Source: Cannabis sativa
Taxonomy: Eukaryota > Streptophyta > Magnoliopsida > Rosales > Cannabaceae
Assembly: GCF_029168945.1 (NCBI RefSeq)
Contig: NC_083602.1
Coordinates: 74,792,600-74,856,599, forward strand
Reading direction: 5' to 3'
DNA length: 64,000 nt
Below, piece by piece: positions 21,985 to 33,178 of this stretch (positions are counted from its first letter, which is position 1; each line of letters starts with the position of its first letter). The translations under genes and the position numbers were made by a program. The notes beneath the pieces were generated by a model. It searched no databases. It was given only the letters and a program-made list of their open reading frames with translations, and had not been told where the DNA came from.

Positions 21985-23265
21985 ATGGACGCCAGGCGGA
22001 CTACCAGGAGTCGAGGCAACTCAGTGGGGTCGAATCAGGGAGAGGGAGCTCGGTTTCCCCCACCTGCTAGGGGCCGAGGTAGAGGTCCCCGAGGCAGGGC
22101 TCGTGGTCGGGGTGATGAGAACCCGCCACAGGCTGCCCAGGCTCCCCCAGCCGATCAGGGAGCCCCGAACTGGGAGTTGCGGTTTGCGGAGATGCAAGCC
22201 AGGATCGAAGAACAAGACCTCGAGATTCAGAGGTTGAGACAGCAGGGTGCTCCTGCAGTTCCAGTGCCGCAGTTCCAGTGGCACCTGCCCCTGCCGCCTG
22301 TGCCGAGATGGTAGTGGCGGCCCACGATTGGAACCTTTATATGAGCGGTTCGGAAGCAAGCACCTCCGGTATTCCTGGGAGGTCCAGATGTGTCGAAAGC
22401 CGAGCAGTGGCTTACGGTGATCACCAGAATCTTGAACTTTATGGGTGTCACCGGCAACGACAGAGTGGTGTGCGCCACATTCCAGTTCCAGGAGGATGCC
22501 CTGGTATGGTGGGACATGGTGTCTCAGATTCATGATGTCACCACCATGACTTGGGAGAGGTTCCAGGAACTTTTCAACACGAAGTACTACAACGAGGCGG
22601 TTAGAAGCGCCAAGAGAAAGGAATTCGTTCACCACGACCCGGCGGGAGAACATGAGTGTCACCGAGTATACTACTCGGTTTGGCCAGGTTGGCGAGGTTA
22701 GCCTCGGGAATTGTGCCGACCGACTTCAGCAGAAAGGAGAAGTATCTGGACGGGTTGCATCCCAAGATCAGGCATGACCTGATGATTACCACAGACGACA
22801 GCACCACCTACGCTCAGATGGTGGAGAAGGCACTGCGAGCTGAGGGCGCAGTGGGGTGCATGTCAGAGTCAGCTAGTACTCCGGTTGGTGGCGGAGCTCC
22901 TACCCCTCCTGCATCAGGCTTCAGCAGGGGGAGTAGTGGTTCGGCCATTGATCGGAGGAAGAGGGCACCCACGCTTCCGGCGGCTCGAGTCAGAACAAGA
23001 GGTTCCGGGGGAACCAGAACAGAGGGAGTCGTCCTGGTGGTAATGAGACTCGCTTCTCCTACCCCGAGTGCCCTAGCTGTAAGAGGCATCATCGGGGAGA
23101 GTGCAAGGGGCAGGGATGCTTCCATTGTGGCATGCCCGGGCACTTCAAGAGGGAATGTCCCCAGCTCCGGCCAGAGGCACCGAGAGCTCCAGCGATGCCC
23201 ACTCCAGCCAGGGTATTCGCGATCACGCAGCCGATGCGGATGCCGGCCCATCGGTTGTTACGGGT
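21985..23265 (+). pseudogene. gag: gag of element A, frameshifted
   Basis: Starts at ATG 21985 (MDARRTTRSRGNSVG), the same start as in element C. An Arg/Gly-rich N-terminus and a coiled-coil-like segment (EEQDLEIQRLRQQG) come first. The retrotransposon gag domain follows (WLTVITRILNFMGV, DALVWWDMVSQI, FQELFNTKYY), and then a CCHC zinc knuckle CFHCGMPGHFKREC at 23117-23158. Compared with C I see three single-base losses at about 22268-22350 that together restore frame, then single-base gains near 22634 and 22680 and a loss near 22972. The product would form the capsid-like particle and bind RNA, but no continuous frame remains. Most differences fall at CAG, CTG or CG sites, so some may be sequencing errors. 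Confidence 0.88.
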
Positions 23266-23410
23266 CGATTCTTATTAACGACTCGTTTTATTCGATCTTT
23301 GTTTGATTACGGGGCTACACGTTCTTATGTGGCGGCCGAGTCTTTAGTAAGTTGGGTAGACCCTTTGATAGATATGAGTCGGGGTTTGGAACCACTGTTA
23401 CAGCGGAGAA
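23266..23410 (+). pseudogene. Aspartic protease start of element A, motif mutated
   Basis: In one frame this reads LFDYGATRSYV, with DYG at 23305-23313 where C has DSG (44017-44025). The Ser/Thr of the D-S/T-G active-site motif is replaced by Tyr, so the protease should be inactive. A one-base loss near 23392 shifts the frame before the flap region, which continues in the next feature. Confidence 0.8.
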
Positions 23411-26215
23411 TTGGTTATCTCCAATAGGTGGATTAGGTCTATGCCGATCAGGATAGATGGTAGAGAGTTGAGCGCTGATCTGATAGAGATGAGCTTAGTC
23501 GAATTTGATATTATTTTAGGAATGGATTTCCTATCTAAATATTCGGCGAGCATTGATTGCAAGAGGAAGATGGTGGTCTTCCAACCAGAGAGTGAAGAAC
23601 CGTTCGTATTTGTGGGTTCGGTTCAGGGATCTCGGATCCCGGTGATCTCGGCTATGTCAGCGAGAGAATTATTGCACGGTGGGTGCTTAGGGTTTCTGGC
23701 CGTGGTGGTGGACACCACTCGGCCAGACACCATTCGGCCAGAGGACATCAGCGTGGTTCGGGAATTTTTGGACGTTTTTCCCGAAGAACTTCCAGGGCTA
23801 CCACCTCAGCGGGAGATTGACTTTGTGATTGACTTGGCACCAGGGGTGGATCCGGTTTCTAAAGCCCCGTATAGGATGGCTCCAGCTGAACTTAAGGAGT
23901 TAAAGATTCAGCTCCAGGGGTTGCTTGACATAGGGTTTATTCGGCCCAGTGTGTCACCTTGGGGAGCCCCGGTTTTGTTCGTGAAGAAGAAGGATGGATC
24001 GATGAGGATGTGCATCGACTACAGAGAGTTGAACAAGCTGACGGTGAAGAATAAATATCCATTACCTAGGATCGATGACTTGTTCGATCAGCTTCAGGGG
24101 AAGACGGTCTTTTCTAAGATTGACCTCCGTTCGGGTTATCATCAGTTGAGGATCCGAGAGGAGGACATTCCAAAGACGGCTTTCCGCACTAGGTATGGAC
24201 ACTACGAGTTCCTGGTTATGTCATTCGGACTAACCAATGCTCCTGCAGCATTCATGGACCTGATGAACAGAGTATTCAAGGATTTCCTCGATATCTGTGT
24301 GATTGTGTTTATCGACGATATCCTCGTGTACTCTCAGTCAGAAGAGGAGCATGAGTTACATCTTCAGATGGTACTGCAACGACTTCGAGAACATAGACTC
24401 TACGCCAAGTTCAAGAAATGTGAGTTCTGGTTGTCTCAGGTGTCCTTCCTAGGGCATATAGTGAGTAAAGATGGGATCAAGGTGGATCCCGGGAAGATCG
24501 AATCCGTCAGGGATTGGCCGAGACCGAAGACAGTGACAGAGATCAGAAGCTTCTTGGGGTTGGCTGGGTACTACCGTAGGTTCGTGGAGGGGTTCTCCAA
24601 AATTTCAATGCCCCTAACCGAGCTTACAAGGAAGAATCAGCGATTTATCTGGTCAGATAAATGCGAAGCTAGTTTTCAGGAGCTGAAACAGAGGTTGATT
24701 ACTGCTCCGGTACTAGCTTTGCCTTCGGACGAGGAGAAGTTCGTGGTCTTTTGTGACGCATCCAAACAGGGTTTGGGGTGCGTATTGATGCAAGCCGATC
24801 GGGTTATCGCTTACGCCTCCCGTCAGTTAAAGGATTATGAACAGCGATACCCGACTCATGATTTAGAATTGGCCGCAGTGGTATTTGCACTGAAGATTTG
24901 GCGGCATTACTTGTATGGTGAGAAGTGCGAGATCTACACCGACCATAAGAGTCTCAAGTATTTCTTTACTCAGAAAGATTTGAACATGAGACAGAGGCGT
25001 TGGTTGGAATTAGTGAAGGATTACGATTGTGAGATCCTTTACCATCCCGGGAAAGCCAATGTAGTGGCCGATGCCCTGAGCAGAAAGGGTCCCGGGCAAG
25101 TGGCTAGCATGGTTCAGATCTCACCTCAGCTAGCAGAGGATATGGTCAGGTCCAGCATTGAGTTTGTGGTAGGTCAGCTACACAACTTAACGCTGCAATC
25201 TGATCTGTTAGAAAGAATAAAAGTTGCTCAGACGACAGATCCGGAGTTAGTGAAGATCCGAGATGAGGTATTGGCTGGTCAAGCCAAGGACTTTTCAGTG
25301 TCAGATAGTGGGATGCTTTTGTATAAAGCCAGGGTTTGTGTCCCGAACAGTGTAGACTTGAGGAACGAGATCTTTGAGGAGGCTCATTCTACCCCATATT
25401 CTCTGCATCCCGGCACCACCAAGATGTACCAAGACTTGAAACCGTACTTCTGGTGGAACGGTATGAAGAAGAATTTGGTAGAATTCGTATCGAGATGCCT
25501 CACATGTCAGCAGATCAAGGCTGAACATCAGAGACCAGCAGGGTTGTTGCAGCCTCTAACCCTACCAGAGTGGAAATGGGAGGACATTACGATGGATTTT
25601 GTGGTCGGGTTACCTAGGACCACGGGTATGTATGACTCCATCTGGGTAGTGGTGGATCGATTTACGAAATCTGCTCATTTTCTGCCGGTTAGAACAACAT
25701 TTTCAGTGGATCAGTTGGCAGAACTGTACGTCAGGGAAATAGTGAGACTTCACGGGGTACCGAAGTCTATAGTTTCGGACAGGGATCCGAAATTCACCTC
25801 CAAATTTTGGCAGAGTTTGCAACGGGCAATGGGTACAAAGCTAAAATTCAGTACAGCATTCCATCCTCAGACAGATGGTCAGTCCGAAAGGACAATTCAG
25901 ATATTGGAGGACATGCTGAGAGCCTGTGTTATGGACTTTGAGGGTTCATGGAATAAATACCTACCGTTAGTAGAGTTCTCATATAACAACAGTTATCAGA
26001 GTACGATAGGGATGGCACCCTATGAACTGTTGTACGGTAGGAAATGTAGATCCCCTATCCACTGGGATGAGACAGGGGAGAGGAAATATCTAGGTCCGGA
26101 GTCAGTTCAGCGGACCAATGAGGCAATAGAGAAGATTAAAGCTAGAATGCTTGCCTCCCGAGAGCAGACGAAGAGTTACGCGGTCCGAAACGTCGAGATG
26201 TTGAGTTCCGAGTAG
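23411..26215 (+). CDS. pol: Pol of element A: protease C-part, RT, RNase H, integrase
   Basis: 935-codon open frame; 23411 is only the first codon after the frameshift, not a real start. Protease tail with IILGMDFL (about residues 35-42). Reverse transcriptase about 150-320 with [17 protein letters not shown] and active site FIDD (300-303). RNase H about 440-555 with D449, E486, D511 and D554. Integrase about 655-880: zinc H659, H666, C696, C699 and catalytic D729, D790, E826 with DD35E spacing. All key residues are present. Such proteins copy the RNA into cDNA and insert it in the nucleus. A one-base loss near 26170 shifts the frame before the integrase C-terminus. The frame is about 95 percent similar to C by eye. 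Confidence 0.93.
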   Translation: MVISNRWIRSMPIRIDGRELSADLIEMSLVEFDIILGMDFLSKYSASIDCKRKMVVFQPESEEPFVFVGSVQGSRIPVISAMSARELLHGGCLGFLAVVVDTTRPDTIRPEDISVVREFLDVFPEELPGLPPQREIDFVIDLAPGVDPVSKAPYRMAPAELKELKIQLQGLLDIGFIRPSVSPWGAPVLFVKKKDGSMRMCIDYRELNKLTVKNKYPLPRIDDLFDQLQGKTVFSKIDLRSGYHQLRIREEDIPKTAFRTRYGHYEFLVMSFGLTNAPAAFMDLMNRVFKDFLDICVIVFIDDILVYSQSEEEHELHLQMVLQRLREHRLYAKFKKCEFWLSQVSFLGHIVSKDGIKVDPGKIESVRDWPRPKTVTEIRSFLGLAGYYRRFVEGFSKISMPLTELTRKNQRFIWSDKCEASFQELKQRLITAPVLALPSDEEKFVVFCDASKQGLGCVLMQADRVIAYASRQLKDYEQRYPTHDLELAAVVFALKIWRHYLYGEKCEIYTDHKSLKYFFTQKDLNMRQRRWLELVKDYDCEILYHPGKANVVADALSRKGPGQVASMVQISPQLAEDMVRSSIEFVVGQLHNLTLQSDLLERIKVAQTTDPELVKIRDEVLAGQAKDFSVSDSGMLLYKARVCVPNSVDLRNEIFEEAHSTPYSLHPGTTKMYQDLKPYFWWNGMKKNLVEFVSRCLTCQQIKAEHQRPAGLLQPLTLPEWKWEDITMDFVVGLPRTTGMYDSIWVVVDRFTKSAHFLPVRTTFSVDQLAELYVREIVRLHGVPKSIVSDRDPKFTSKFWQSLQRAMGTKLKFSTAFHPQTDGQSERTIQILEDMLRACVMDFEGSWNKYLPLVEFSYNNSYQSTIGMAPYELLYGRKCRSPIHWDETGERKYLGPESVQRTNEAIEKIKARMLASREQTKSYAVRNVEMLSSE

Positions 26216-26631
26216 GGGACCATGTGTTTTTGCGAGTATCTCCGATGAAGGGGATTAAACGTTTCGGGAAAAGAGGCAAGTTATGCCCTAGATTTACAGG
26301 ACCTTTCGAGATTCTCGAGAAGATAGGTCAAGTGGCATATCGGTTAGCGTTGCCTCCAAATTATCGGCTGAAGGCACAACGTATTTCATGTCTCAATGTT
26401 GAGAAAATACGTTTCGTACCCCTCTCATATACTCGATATGAGAGCCTTCGGCTTCAGTCGGATATGTCCTACGAGGAACAAACGGTGCGGATCCCGGATA
26501 GAAAGGATAAAGTCCTTCGGAATAAGACCATAGCGTTGGTCAAGGTTCTCTCGGAGAAACAAGAAGGTGGAAGAAGCCACTTGGGAGCTAGAATCGATAT
26601 GCGAGCTCAATATCCGGAGTTATTCAGTTAG
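26216..26631 (+). pseudogene. Integrase C-terminus and chromodomain-like tail of A
   Basis: Continues pol in another frame: [33 protein letters not shown] and VAYRLALPP are the GPY/F-type integrase C-terminal module. The tail matches C's NKTIALVKVL...EEATWELE, a chromodomain-like sequence, but A is shifted within it (about 26549-26590). It ends at a stop near 26631, just before the polypurine tract. The tail is thought to guide integration into heterochromatin in chromoviruses. Confidence 0.8.
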
Positions 26632-26653
26632 ATTTCGGGGACGAAATCCTTTT

Positions 26654-26660
26654 AAGGGGA
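26654..26660 (+). other. Polypurine tract of A
   Basis: AAGGGGA followed by TAGT and the 3' LTR start. C has a longer G run at the same place. Confidence 0.75.
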
Positions 26661-26664
26661 TAGT

Positions 26665-28916
26665 TGTAAAGCCCGCTTAGTTAATTTGGAAATTAGCGGT
26701 TGTTTATGTTAATCGTGAAATTATTTATAGCTATTTAAATAATTTATCATGGATATTTATGGAATTCGGATATGCATATTTATGTCATCGGCGGCTTTTA
26801 TATTTCGCATTTCCGTGTCCGTATTTTGGAACGCGACGTTTGGCTCGCAGAAATCACAACTTAGTATGTTAGTATTTTGGGGACGGGTTTTAGACATTGG
26901 GAATGTCGGGAATGGCCTAGAATTTAGAATGTCCCAAAAATACCCCTTTAGTATGATTTTCATGATTTTATGGTGGAGGGGCAAAATGGTCTTTTTGCCC
27001 CATTAATATTTTGTCTTATGTGATTTTTGTAAATGGAAATTAAATATTATTTGGTTATTTTGAGTTGGCTGAAATAAGTTTAGTTATATGACAATTTTCT
27101 TTTAATTTCCCTCATTTCTCAACACTTAGAAAAAATAGAAAATTTTCCAACAAAACTCTTTCTTTTCCTCTTCACTTTCTACTGGTATTGTGGGGTGCAA
27201 AGCTGGGTTTTTTCTTCATTTCTCTAAGCTAAATTCATCCTAATTGTGAGCTCTTGATTGTGGTAGGTGATTCTAACCCTTTCTCCTTTATTTTCTTGAA
27301 AAACTATGTGAAAAATTATGATGCATGCATGTTGTTTTAGATGTTGTTCTTCTTTGTAATTTTGTGGTTGATTTGTGTAGTTCAAGCATGTTATTTTGAT
27401 AGGATTTAAGCTATGTTGAAAGCATGATAGTTAGATTGAGCTAAGCTTTGTTGTTTTTATAAAAAAAAAAAAAGTATGAATTTTGGATGGAAAGTGTTGT
27501 GTTTATGTTCTGTGTTGTTGCTGTTGTTCTTGTTAGTTTGCAGAGGTTAGATTATGCTTAGTTATGTTGAATTATGTTGGTTTGCATGCTTGTTTAGGTG
27601 GTTTGCTCAAGCTTGAGTTTGGAACTCAAAGCTTGAGCTCCAATGGCAAAATTTGTATGTGTGGTTTCTGGGTAGGTTTGTTGCCTTGGATTTGTTATTT
27701 GGGACCTATAGAGGAGGTCTGGAAAGTTTGGGATCAATTGGGGTTAAATTGGTCGAGATATGGGAATTTTTTGGTTGCTGCCTGCGAGGAACCGGAATTC
27801 CGGTTGAGCATCCGGAATTCCGGATGGGGTTCAGAATTTTCCCAGAACCGGAATTCCGGTTGGGCAACCGGACTTCCGGATGGGGGATTTTTCAGAACCC
27901 TAGTTTTCCTCGTTTTTGGGTTTTTAGGGGTATTGCCATGCTTTTTATCGATAGGGAAACTTTTAGTTTCAAGTTTTAGTCCCCGGGAAGTGATTTAGCA
28001 TGTCGCTTATAGCGTTGTGATTTTTATGGTTTAGGAGCCAGTAATCCGCCGTTCAGCTTCAGTTCCAGTCAGGTTGACCGGCACACCTGAAATCGGAATC
28101 CAGGTAAGATTAGTATAACAGTATGCATATGTAGTTTACATGTTTAGCGTGCATGTAGGAAGCCTGTTAGTTTACATTAGATATGTATTTAGGCTTCGAA
28201 CCACCCAACCCTGTCACGTCGGTACAGGCGGGAGTATGACCAGCAGCCGGAGTATGACCGGTTCGACCGATCAGGCTGACACTGGTTGGTGGTTCAGTGC
28301 TATTGACCTATCCCGTCGGTACAGCCGGAGTATGACCAAGATGGAGTATGACCGGTTCGACCGATCAGGAGGATACTTGTCAATAGTGCCGTCCCCTGAA
28401 CGTTCAAAACTCAGTACCATGTTGGACATGGCAGTAGTGCTCAGTACCATGTAGGACATGGCAGTAGCGGGACTCAGTATCGTGTTGGACACGGCAAATT
28501 TCAGCCTTTATGTATGATATTATTATGCTTTTCTTACTGAGTCTGTCGACTCACAGTTTACGTTGCATGTGTAGGTAAAGGCAAGGCAGTTGCTGATGGA
28601 CCGTGAGCGAGCTTATGGGATTGTACATGTCGGGGCGGTTAGGCCTGGAGCGTACGATCCTCGGGACAGTAGGGCTGAGATTTTTGTAACTGTCGTTAGA
28701 CGACTTTCATTTTGATGTAAAAGTGAATAGTTAAAAAGTTTGTAAATATTTTTATAAATCGGGATCCCGAGACTTTTTGGTAAAATGGTTTATAAGTTTA
28801 ATGAAAAAGCAAAATTTTAATTAATCACGTTTTTCCATAAACCTCGTTGATTAGCAACGAGCTGCACAGTATGTTTAAAAATCACGTAATACGCCTAAGT
28901 TAGTTAGGGTGTTACA
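26665..28916 (+). repeat. 3' LTR of A
   Basis: 2252 bp, paired with 19452-21702. It carries the palindrome array (27792-27879), hairpins (28411-28495) and CGGGATCCCG. Differences from the 5' LTR cluster at CG, CCGG and CAG sites and include small indels. Confidence 0.95.
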
Positions 28917-29175
28917 CAATTGCACTACCGTGTTCCCGAAATGTACGTATCACCCTGACCCAAAAGTAGGCTTAACTAACAAATCAAAGAACACGAATAA
29001 CACTCTTGAGATTGAACCTAATCATATCAGGATTAAGATCATTTGATCTAGGATCAACATGTGATATTGAATTGAATAGATATTACGGTAAATTCTAATA
29101 TATCTAATCAAAGTTCAATATCGGTCCCTTCCGATGTATACTCCATACATGTATAGCTCTTATTTTCAGATGATG
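28917..29175 (-). repeat. H left arm: B-type LTR fragment, second part
   Basis: Resumes the minus-strand B-type LTR after element A. It matches 54075-54335 of B in reverse, including the CCGATGTATACTCCATAC counterpart of B, and fades near 29170. Confidence 0.8.
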
Positions 29176-29239
29176 ATCAAACTCTTTTTGTTAGACAATC
29201 AGAAAATAAAGAGAGCTATTATTTTCAAAATTCTTCTTC

Positions 29240-29576
29240 TTCTCTATTGAATAATTCGAAGCCTGTAGTATTCTGAGAGTATACCCACACATGTCAAAGC
29301 AATTCCTAGCATAGTGAGAAAGATTGTGTTGAACTAAATTGAAGGAGAGGAGATCCAAGTTCAGTTCTTGATAATACTCTGAGATAGAAAGAAACAAGGG
29401 TTCTGAATGGAAGGAACCATTATATTCCGCTAGCTGCTGCCAATATAAGGTTTTCTATAACTTTATATGTGTTTATTTTATTATTTTAGGAAATTCGTAT
29501 TTGGGATGTTAGATTACAGATTATAATTAAACATAAATGTTAGTAAATTTTGATCCTGGTAAAATATGTTTTAACA
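29240..29576 (+). repeat. H right arm: plus-strand B-type LTR 3' end
   Basis: Direct match to about 55285-55628 of B, ending GATCCTGGTAAAATATG then TTTTAACA. It is in the opposite orientation to the left arm. Confidence 0.8.
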
Positions 29577-30300
29577 TAATCTACCACAATGTAATTAGAA
29601 GCATATTTTCTAATTATTAATGAATTTTATTAAATTAATTTAAATATTTTATATTATCTTTATTAATTGTGATTAAATAATTAAATAGTTAGAAATTATT
29701 TAAATAGAAATATTTTAAAATATTTCCTAAATAATTGATTATTATATACAATATATAACATATATAGTTAAGTTTTAAAATAATTTTAGTTTACCAACTA
29801 TAAGATAGTAGGATTATTGTGCATTATTTAGGTTAGTTTAAAATAATATTTTAGTATTAGTTTGAGAATAAATTATAGTAACCTAATAACATACTTTTAG
29901 AAAAATAGTTAATTTATAAATAGATAATATGTGTATAAAAAATTATCTTATTTATTTAAAAGTAAATAATTAATTAAAAGGATTATAGGTTAATAACAAA
30001 ATTTAAAAAAATATATATTATTTTAATATATTTTCAAAATATATTAATAATCACTTTTCAAAAATATTATTATTTTAAATAATATATCTATTTATATGAT
30101 AAAATATATTTTTTAAAAAATTAATACATCATTTTATTTAAAAATAATTATATATACCCCAAAAATAATAATAATTTTTTTAAAAAAATTAAAATTAAAA
30201 TGATAATGCACATACCAAAAATATCTCATATCTTTATCTTATTTTATTTTTTCAAATTAAATAATCAAATTATTAAATAAATAAAATATAATGATAATAT
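29577..30300. other. AT-rich non-coding DNA
   Basis: No gene or clear repeat seen. The first 30 bases (ACCACAATGTAATTAG) weakly resemble the missing end of the G LTR, which would make this the far side of G. Confidence 0.5.
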
Positions 30301-31000
30301 ATATACGTATATATATATATGGTTTAGGGTGGTACCGGCTATTAAGGCTGTGATGGTGGTGGCATGGTGACTGGGTGGTCGTTGACCAGGAGGGACGGAG
30401 GAGGAGGTCGCAGGTGCTATGAGCGACGATGGTGGAGATGATACGGAGTCAGGCTCCATTTTTTAAGCAAAGCGGGTCGTAAGACCCGATGTCTCCAGAG
30501 ATGGAGACCAACAACCCAAGACCACCATGGTCTTCCCCACACAATCATCGTCATCGACCCAAGGCTCAGTAGGGTCGGTCGATCGTGCTTCAGGTAGCCA
30601 CGAAACCAATGGGTCCCTTTCGTGGTTGATGCTCATAAATCGGACTTAAGTTCGGGTCCTCCTCCTCCCTTCACGACATTGACCAGTGGCCTTGAAAGGC
30701 CAGTCGACCACCACGAGATGGTCTCAGGACCAATCGGTCCTCATGGTGCTTGTTGTCCAAACCTGAACCCTCTCGAGTTTCTCCTCCATTGTTTCATGTG
30801 TGCATGGCCATGCATGGCTTCATGCACACTTGAAAAACTATGTGTTATGTCCTTTTGAGCTCACGACTTGAAGTTGCAGCCCTTCGAGCTTTGTGGCTCA
30901 TCATGCGAGATTCAAAATGTCGTCATCTCGATGAGGTTGGAGTTTACTCCTTAAACCCAAACTCACTCATCAATAGAGGAATATGTGAATTTTGATATTA
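30301..31000. other. GC-rich patch of unknown origin
   Basis: It stands out from its AT-rich surroundings. The short frames at 30265-30459 (minus, Pro/Ser/Ala-rich) and 30622-30858 (plus) have no recognisable domain. It may be the interior remnant of an LTR element whose LTR-like sequence lies at 31200-32560, or captured host sequence. I cannot decide. Confidence 0.4.
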
Positions 31001-31199
31001 CATTATTAAACTAAAATTTACAGAGAAGAGATGGAATCTTTTTTGGATATTAAACTGGAATCTTTTTTGGAAAATAGAAAGTTTTGGCTTGAAAATTCAA
31101 AAATGGATAGTTTGAAAGTCTGAGGTGATGACAAAAAAGAAATGAGTTGGGTAAATCCATTTATACCTCAGGTAGGATCCTTGCGATTTGAGATGGACA

Positions 31200-32560
31200 A
31201 CCCTGATTTCTTCCTCCAAAAAAGCACACTTCAATCCGATGGATGGGACGTTGAAAAAACAGCCTTTAAATTTCACCGCTTGAATTTATCATTCTTCATT
31301 ACACGCCTCGAGTAACGTACGCATTAAAAGAGAGGTCATTTAAATTGTCTTGCCATCATTGCAACTTCTCTTAAGGAATGCGCCCCCAGCACGCTTATTT
31401 CATCAATAACTACATTAAAGACGCCGCATGCTTGCCACATTAATGGTACATGCAGTTAATGACCCCTTACTCGATGACAGCTCACGGGACACATCCGCGA
31501 TCTTGCAATCACCACGTGTCAAGAACATATCTCTAAGAAATGGAAGAGTACTACAAGCTCCCAGATCTTAGAGAGTCCCGAAAGCTCAGGGGTAAATATT
31601 ATTCGTGTCTCTGAGCATGTGACACGTGGAAATTAAAGGAAGGAATTAGCCTCATAATTTCCCTATTTAAAATCCCTCACTACAGTATTTTCGCAGAGAA
31701 GCTTCATGGAGCCAAGAATAAGTCAAGACTGGGAAGACACATGGAAGCCCGCTTGGCCCTGTCTTAGATTCCCAGACACAGAAGGCGTGTTGCCTCCCCT
31801 AGACCTGGAAGGGTCCAAATATGTAATCCTACCCAGCTAATACCTAGACGGGTACTCGAAGGGCCTAATACGGATGTCGACCGCCCTAGAGTGTCGCGAA
31901 CATCTACCTTTGATACAAGCCAAGTTACCAAGTGGCAATTATATTTTATTTTACAGGATCAAATCTTGTCCCCTGTGTCTAAGCATGGTAGTGCGCATAC
32001 CTCCACCACGTTTTTGATAGACGAATATTGCAGACCTCTATTTTAAAGGTGAAAGTTTTGGGCGAGACGTGGCCTTTACTTTTAAAGGTTAAACTTTTAG
32101 GTGACACGTGCCCACATGGCACAAATGGTCTCTAATTGTCCAGCTGCAGCACGCACGGGCAAAATTATTTCATAGGGACCCAATAGTCAACTGTCTTTTG
32201 CATATAATTTACCTTATTAGTGGGCTTTGAGCAGGAAACCGTAGACAGGTCATGGGCATGACCATACCCGCCACACAACCTATATATACCTTTCTATTTC
32301 TATACAAAGGGAGATGACAACCTGCATAGCCAAAACTCTGCCAATATTACATTCGCTTCTTCTTCAATAGAAACTGAGAATATAAAGTTAGGGTTTCTTG
32401 CATATATATTGTAAACACATCAAATACATCCTTAAAGGCTAATAGACTGGCTCGTGGACTAAGATTAATGTACACCTGAACCACGTAAAAAATTGCCATC
32501 TCTTTAGTTTTGTATTTTATTATTTCTTTAATTCTTAAAAAATTAGTTTTCAAAAATATC
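31200..32560 (+). mobile_element. LTR-like fragment with TATA box
   Basis: Moderate-GC sequence with several CACGTG-type motifs (GACACGTGG at 31621, GACACGTGCC at 32103), a TATA box at 32281-32288 and the CGTGGACTAAG...CCACG inverted repeat at 32454-32484. This layout mirrors 1-1042. It fades into AT-rich DNA after 32520. No TSD or partner LTR found. Confidence 0.45.
32281..32288 (+). promoter_or_regulatory. Putative TATA box in LTR-like fragment
   Basis: TATATATA after CACAACC, about 170 bases upstream of the CGTGG...CCACG repeat, as in the fragment at the window start. Confidence 0.45.
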
Positions 32561-33081
32561 AGTAAATAAAATTTAATATAAATGATTTCATAAGGGCTAA
32601 TTGTTGCTAATAACTTTTGTAAGTGACTCTTTTACAAAGTAACTTATGTATAATCAAGTTACTAATATTATTATCAATAGTATGGGACAATAAAATAGAA
32701 AGAAAAAACATGTAAAATTTTATTAAAGAAACCACAAAATAGAAAGTATAGATTACTCAAGTGCTAAGCTACCAAATTATCACCCTAAATACATACTAAA
32801 CATTAGAATCATATTGGTATACATATATAGATAGATTGATACAGATAGTTAGTAAATAATTCGCACTTTCCAACAGTTGCTTAAAAATAATTATTTACAT
32901 GAAATAAATTATTTTTTATTTAATTATAACTATGTCTTAAAATTGTATAAGATTTTAACTTATTAATTTTACCTACAATTATTTTTTGAATAATATGAGA
33001 AATGAAGTGTACAAATGACTGGACCTGACTTGTATTTACAAAATTTATTTTTTATAACAGAAGCATGACATGATCTGTATA
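32561..33081. other. AT-rich non-coding DNA
   Basis: No gene or repeat recognised. Confidence 0.5.
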
Positions 33082-33086
33082 ATTAA

Positions 33087-33178
33087 TGTTGGAAATTTAT
33101 AGGTGCTTCAATAGAAAAACCAATATAATTAATGTTGGAAATTTATAGGTGCTTCAATAGAAAAACCAATGTCAAAAT
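33087..33178. repeat. 46-bp tandem duplication at the left edge of J
   Basis: The LTR edge TGTTGGAAATTTATAGGTGC occurs at 33087 and again at 33133, each preceded by ATTAA. The duplication therefore includes the target-site copy. Confidence 0.88.

Larger units (their letters stand above)
19452..28916 (+). mobile_element. Ty3/Gypsy retrotransposon A (chromovirus, Tekay/Del-like), TSD CAATT
   Basis: Full-length 9465-bp element. It has a 5' LTR, a tRNA-iMet-type PBS (TGGTATCAGAGCC), gag with a CCHC knuckle, protease, RT, RNase H, integrase and a chromodomain-like tail, then a polypurine tract and 3' LTR. A perfect duplication CAATT flanks it (19447-19451, 28917-28921). The domain order PR-RT-RH-INT defines Ty3/Gypsy. 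The tail and long LTRs suggest the Tekay/Del clade (inference). Gag and protease carry several frameshifts, so this copy is not autonomous as read, although the RT-RH-INT core is open. Confidence 0.95.
18149..29576. mobile_element. H: head-to-head Copia-type LTR fragments split by element A
   Basis: Left portion 18149-19451 plus 28917 to about 29175 is a minus-strand copy of the 3' four-fifths of the B-type LTR. The right portion, about 29240-29576, is a plus-strand copy of the last third of one. The outer ends TGTTAGAAATATTTTAC and GTAAAATATGTTTTAACA are therefore inverted repeats over about 340 bp. No duplication flanks the whole (CCATT against TAATC). Either two opposite insertions lost their 5' parts, or an inversion and deletion rearranged one element. 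It interrupts the 3' LTR of G. Confidence 0.75.

Noticed and set aside
22021..22662. 213-codon minus-strand frame
   Set aside because: Shadow of the GC-rich gag coding strand of element A; C has an equivalent shadow.
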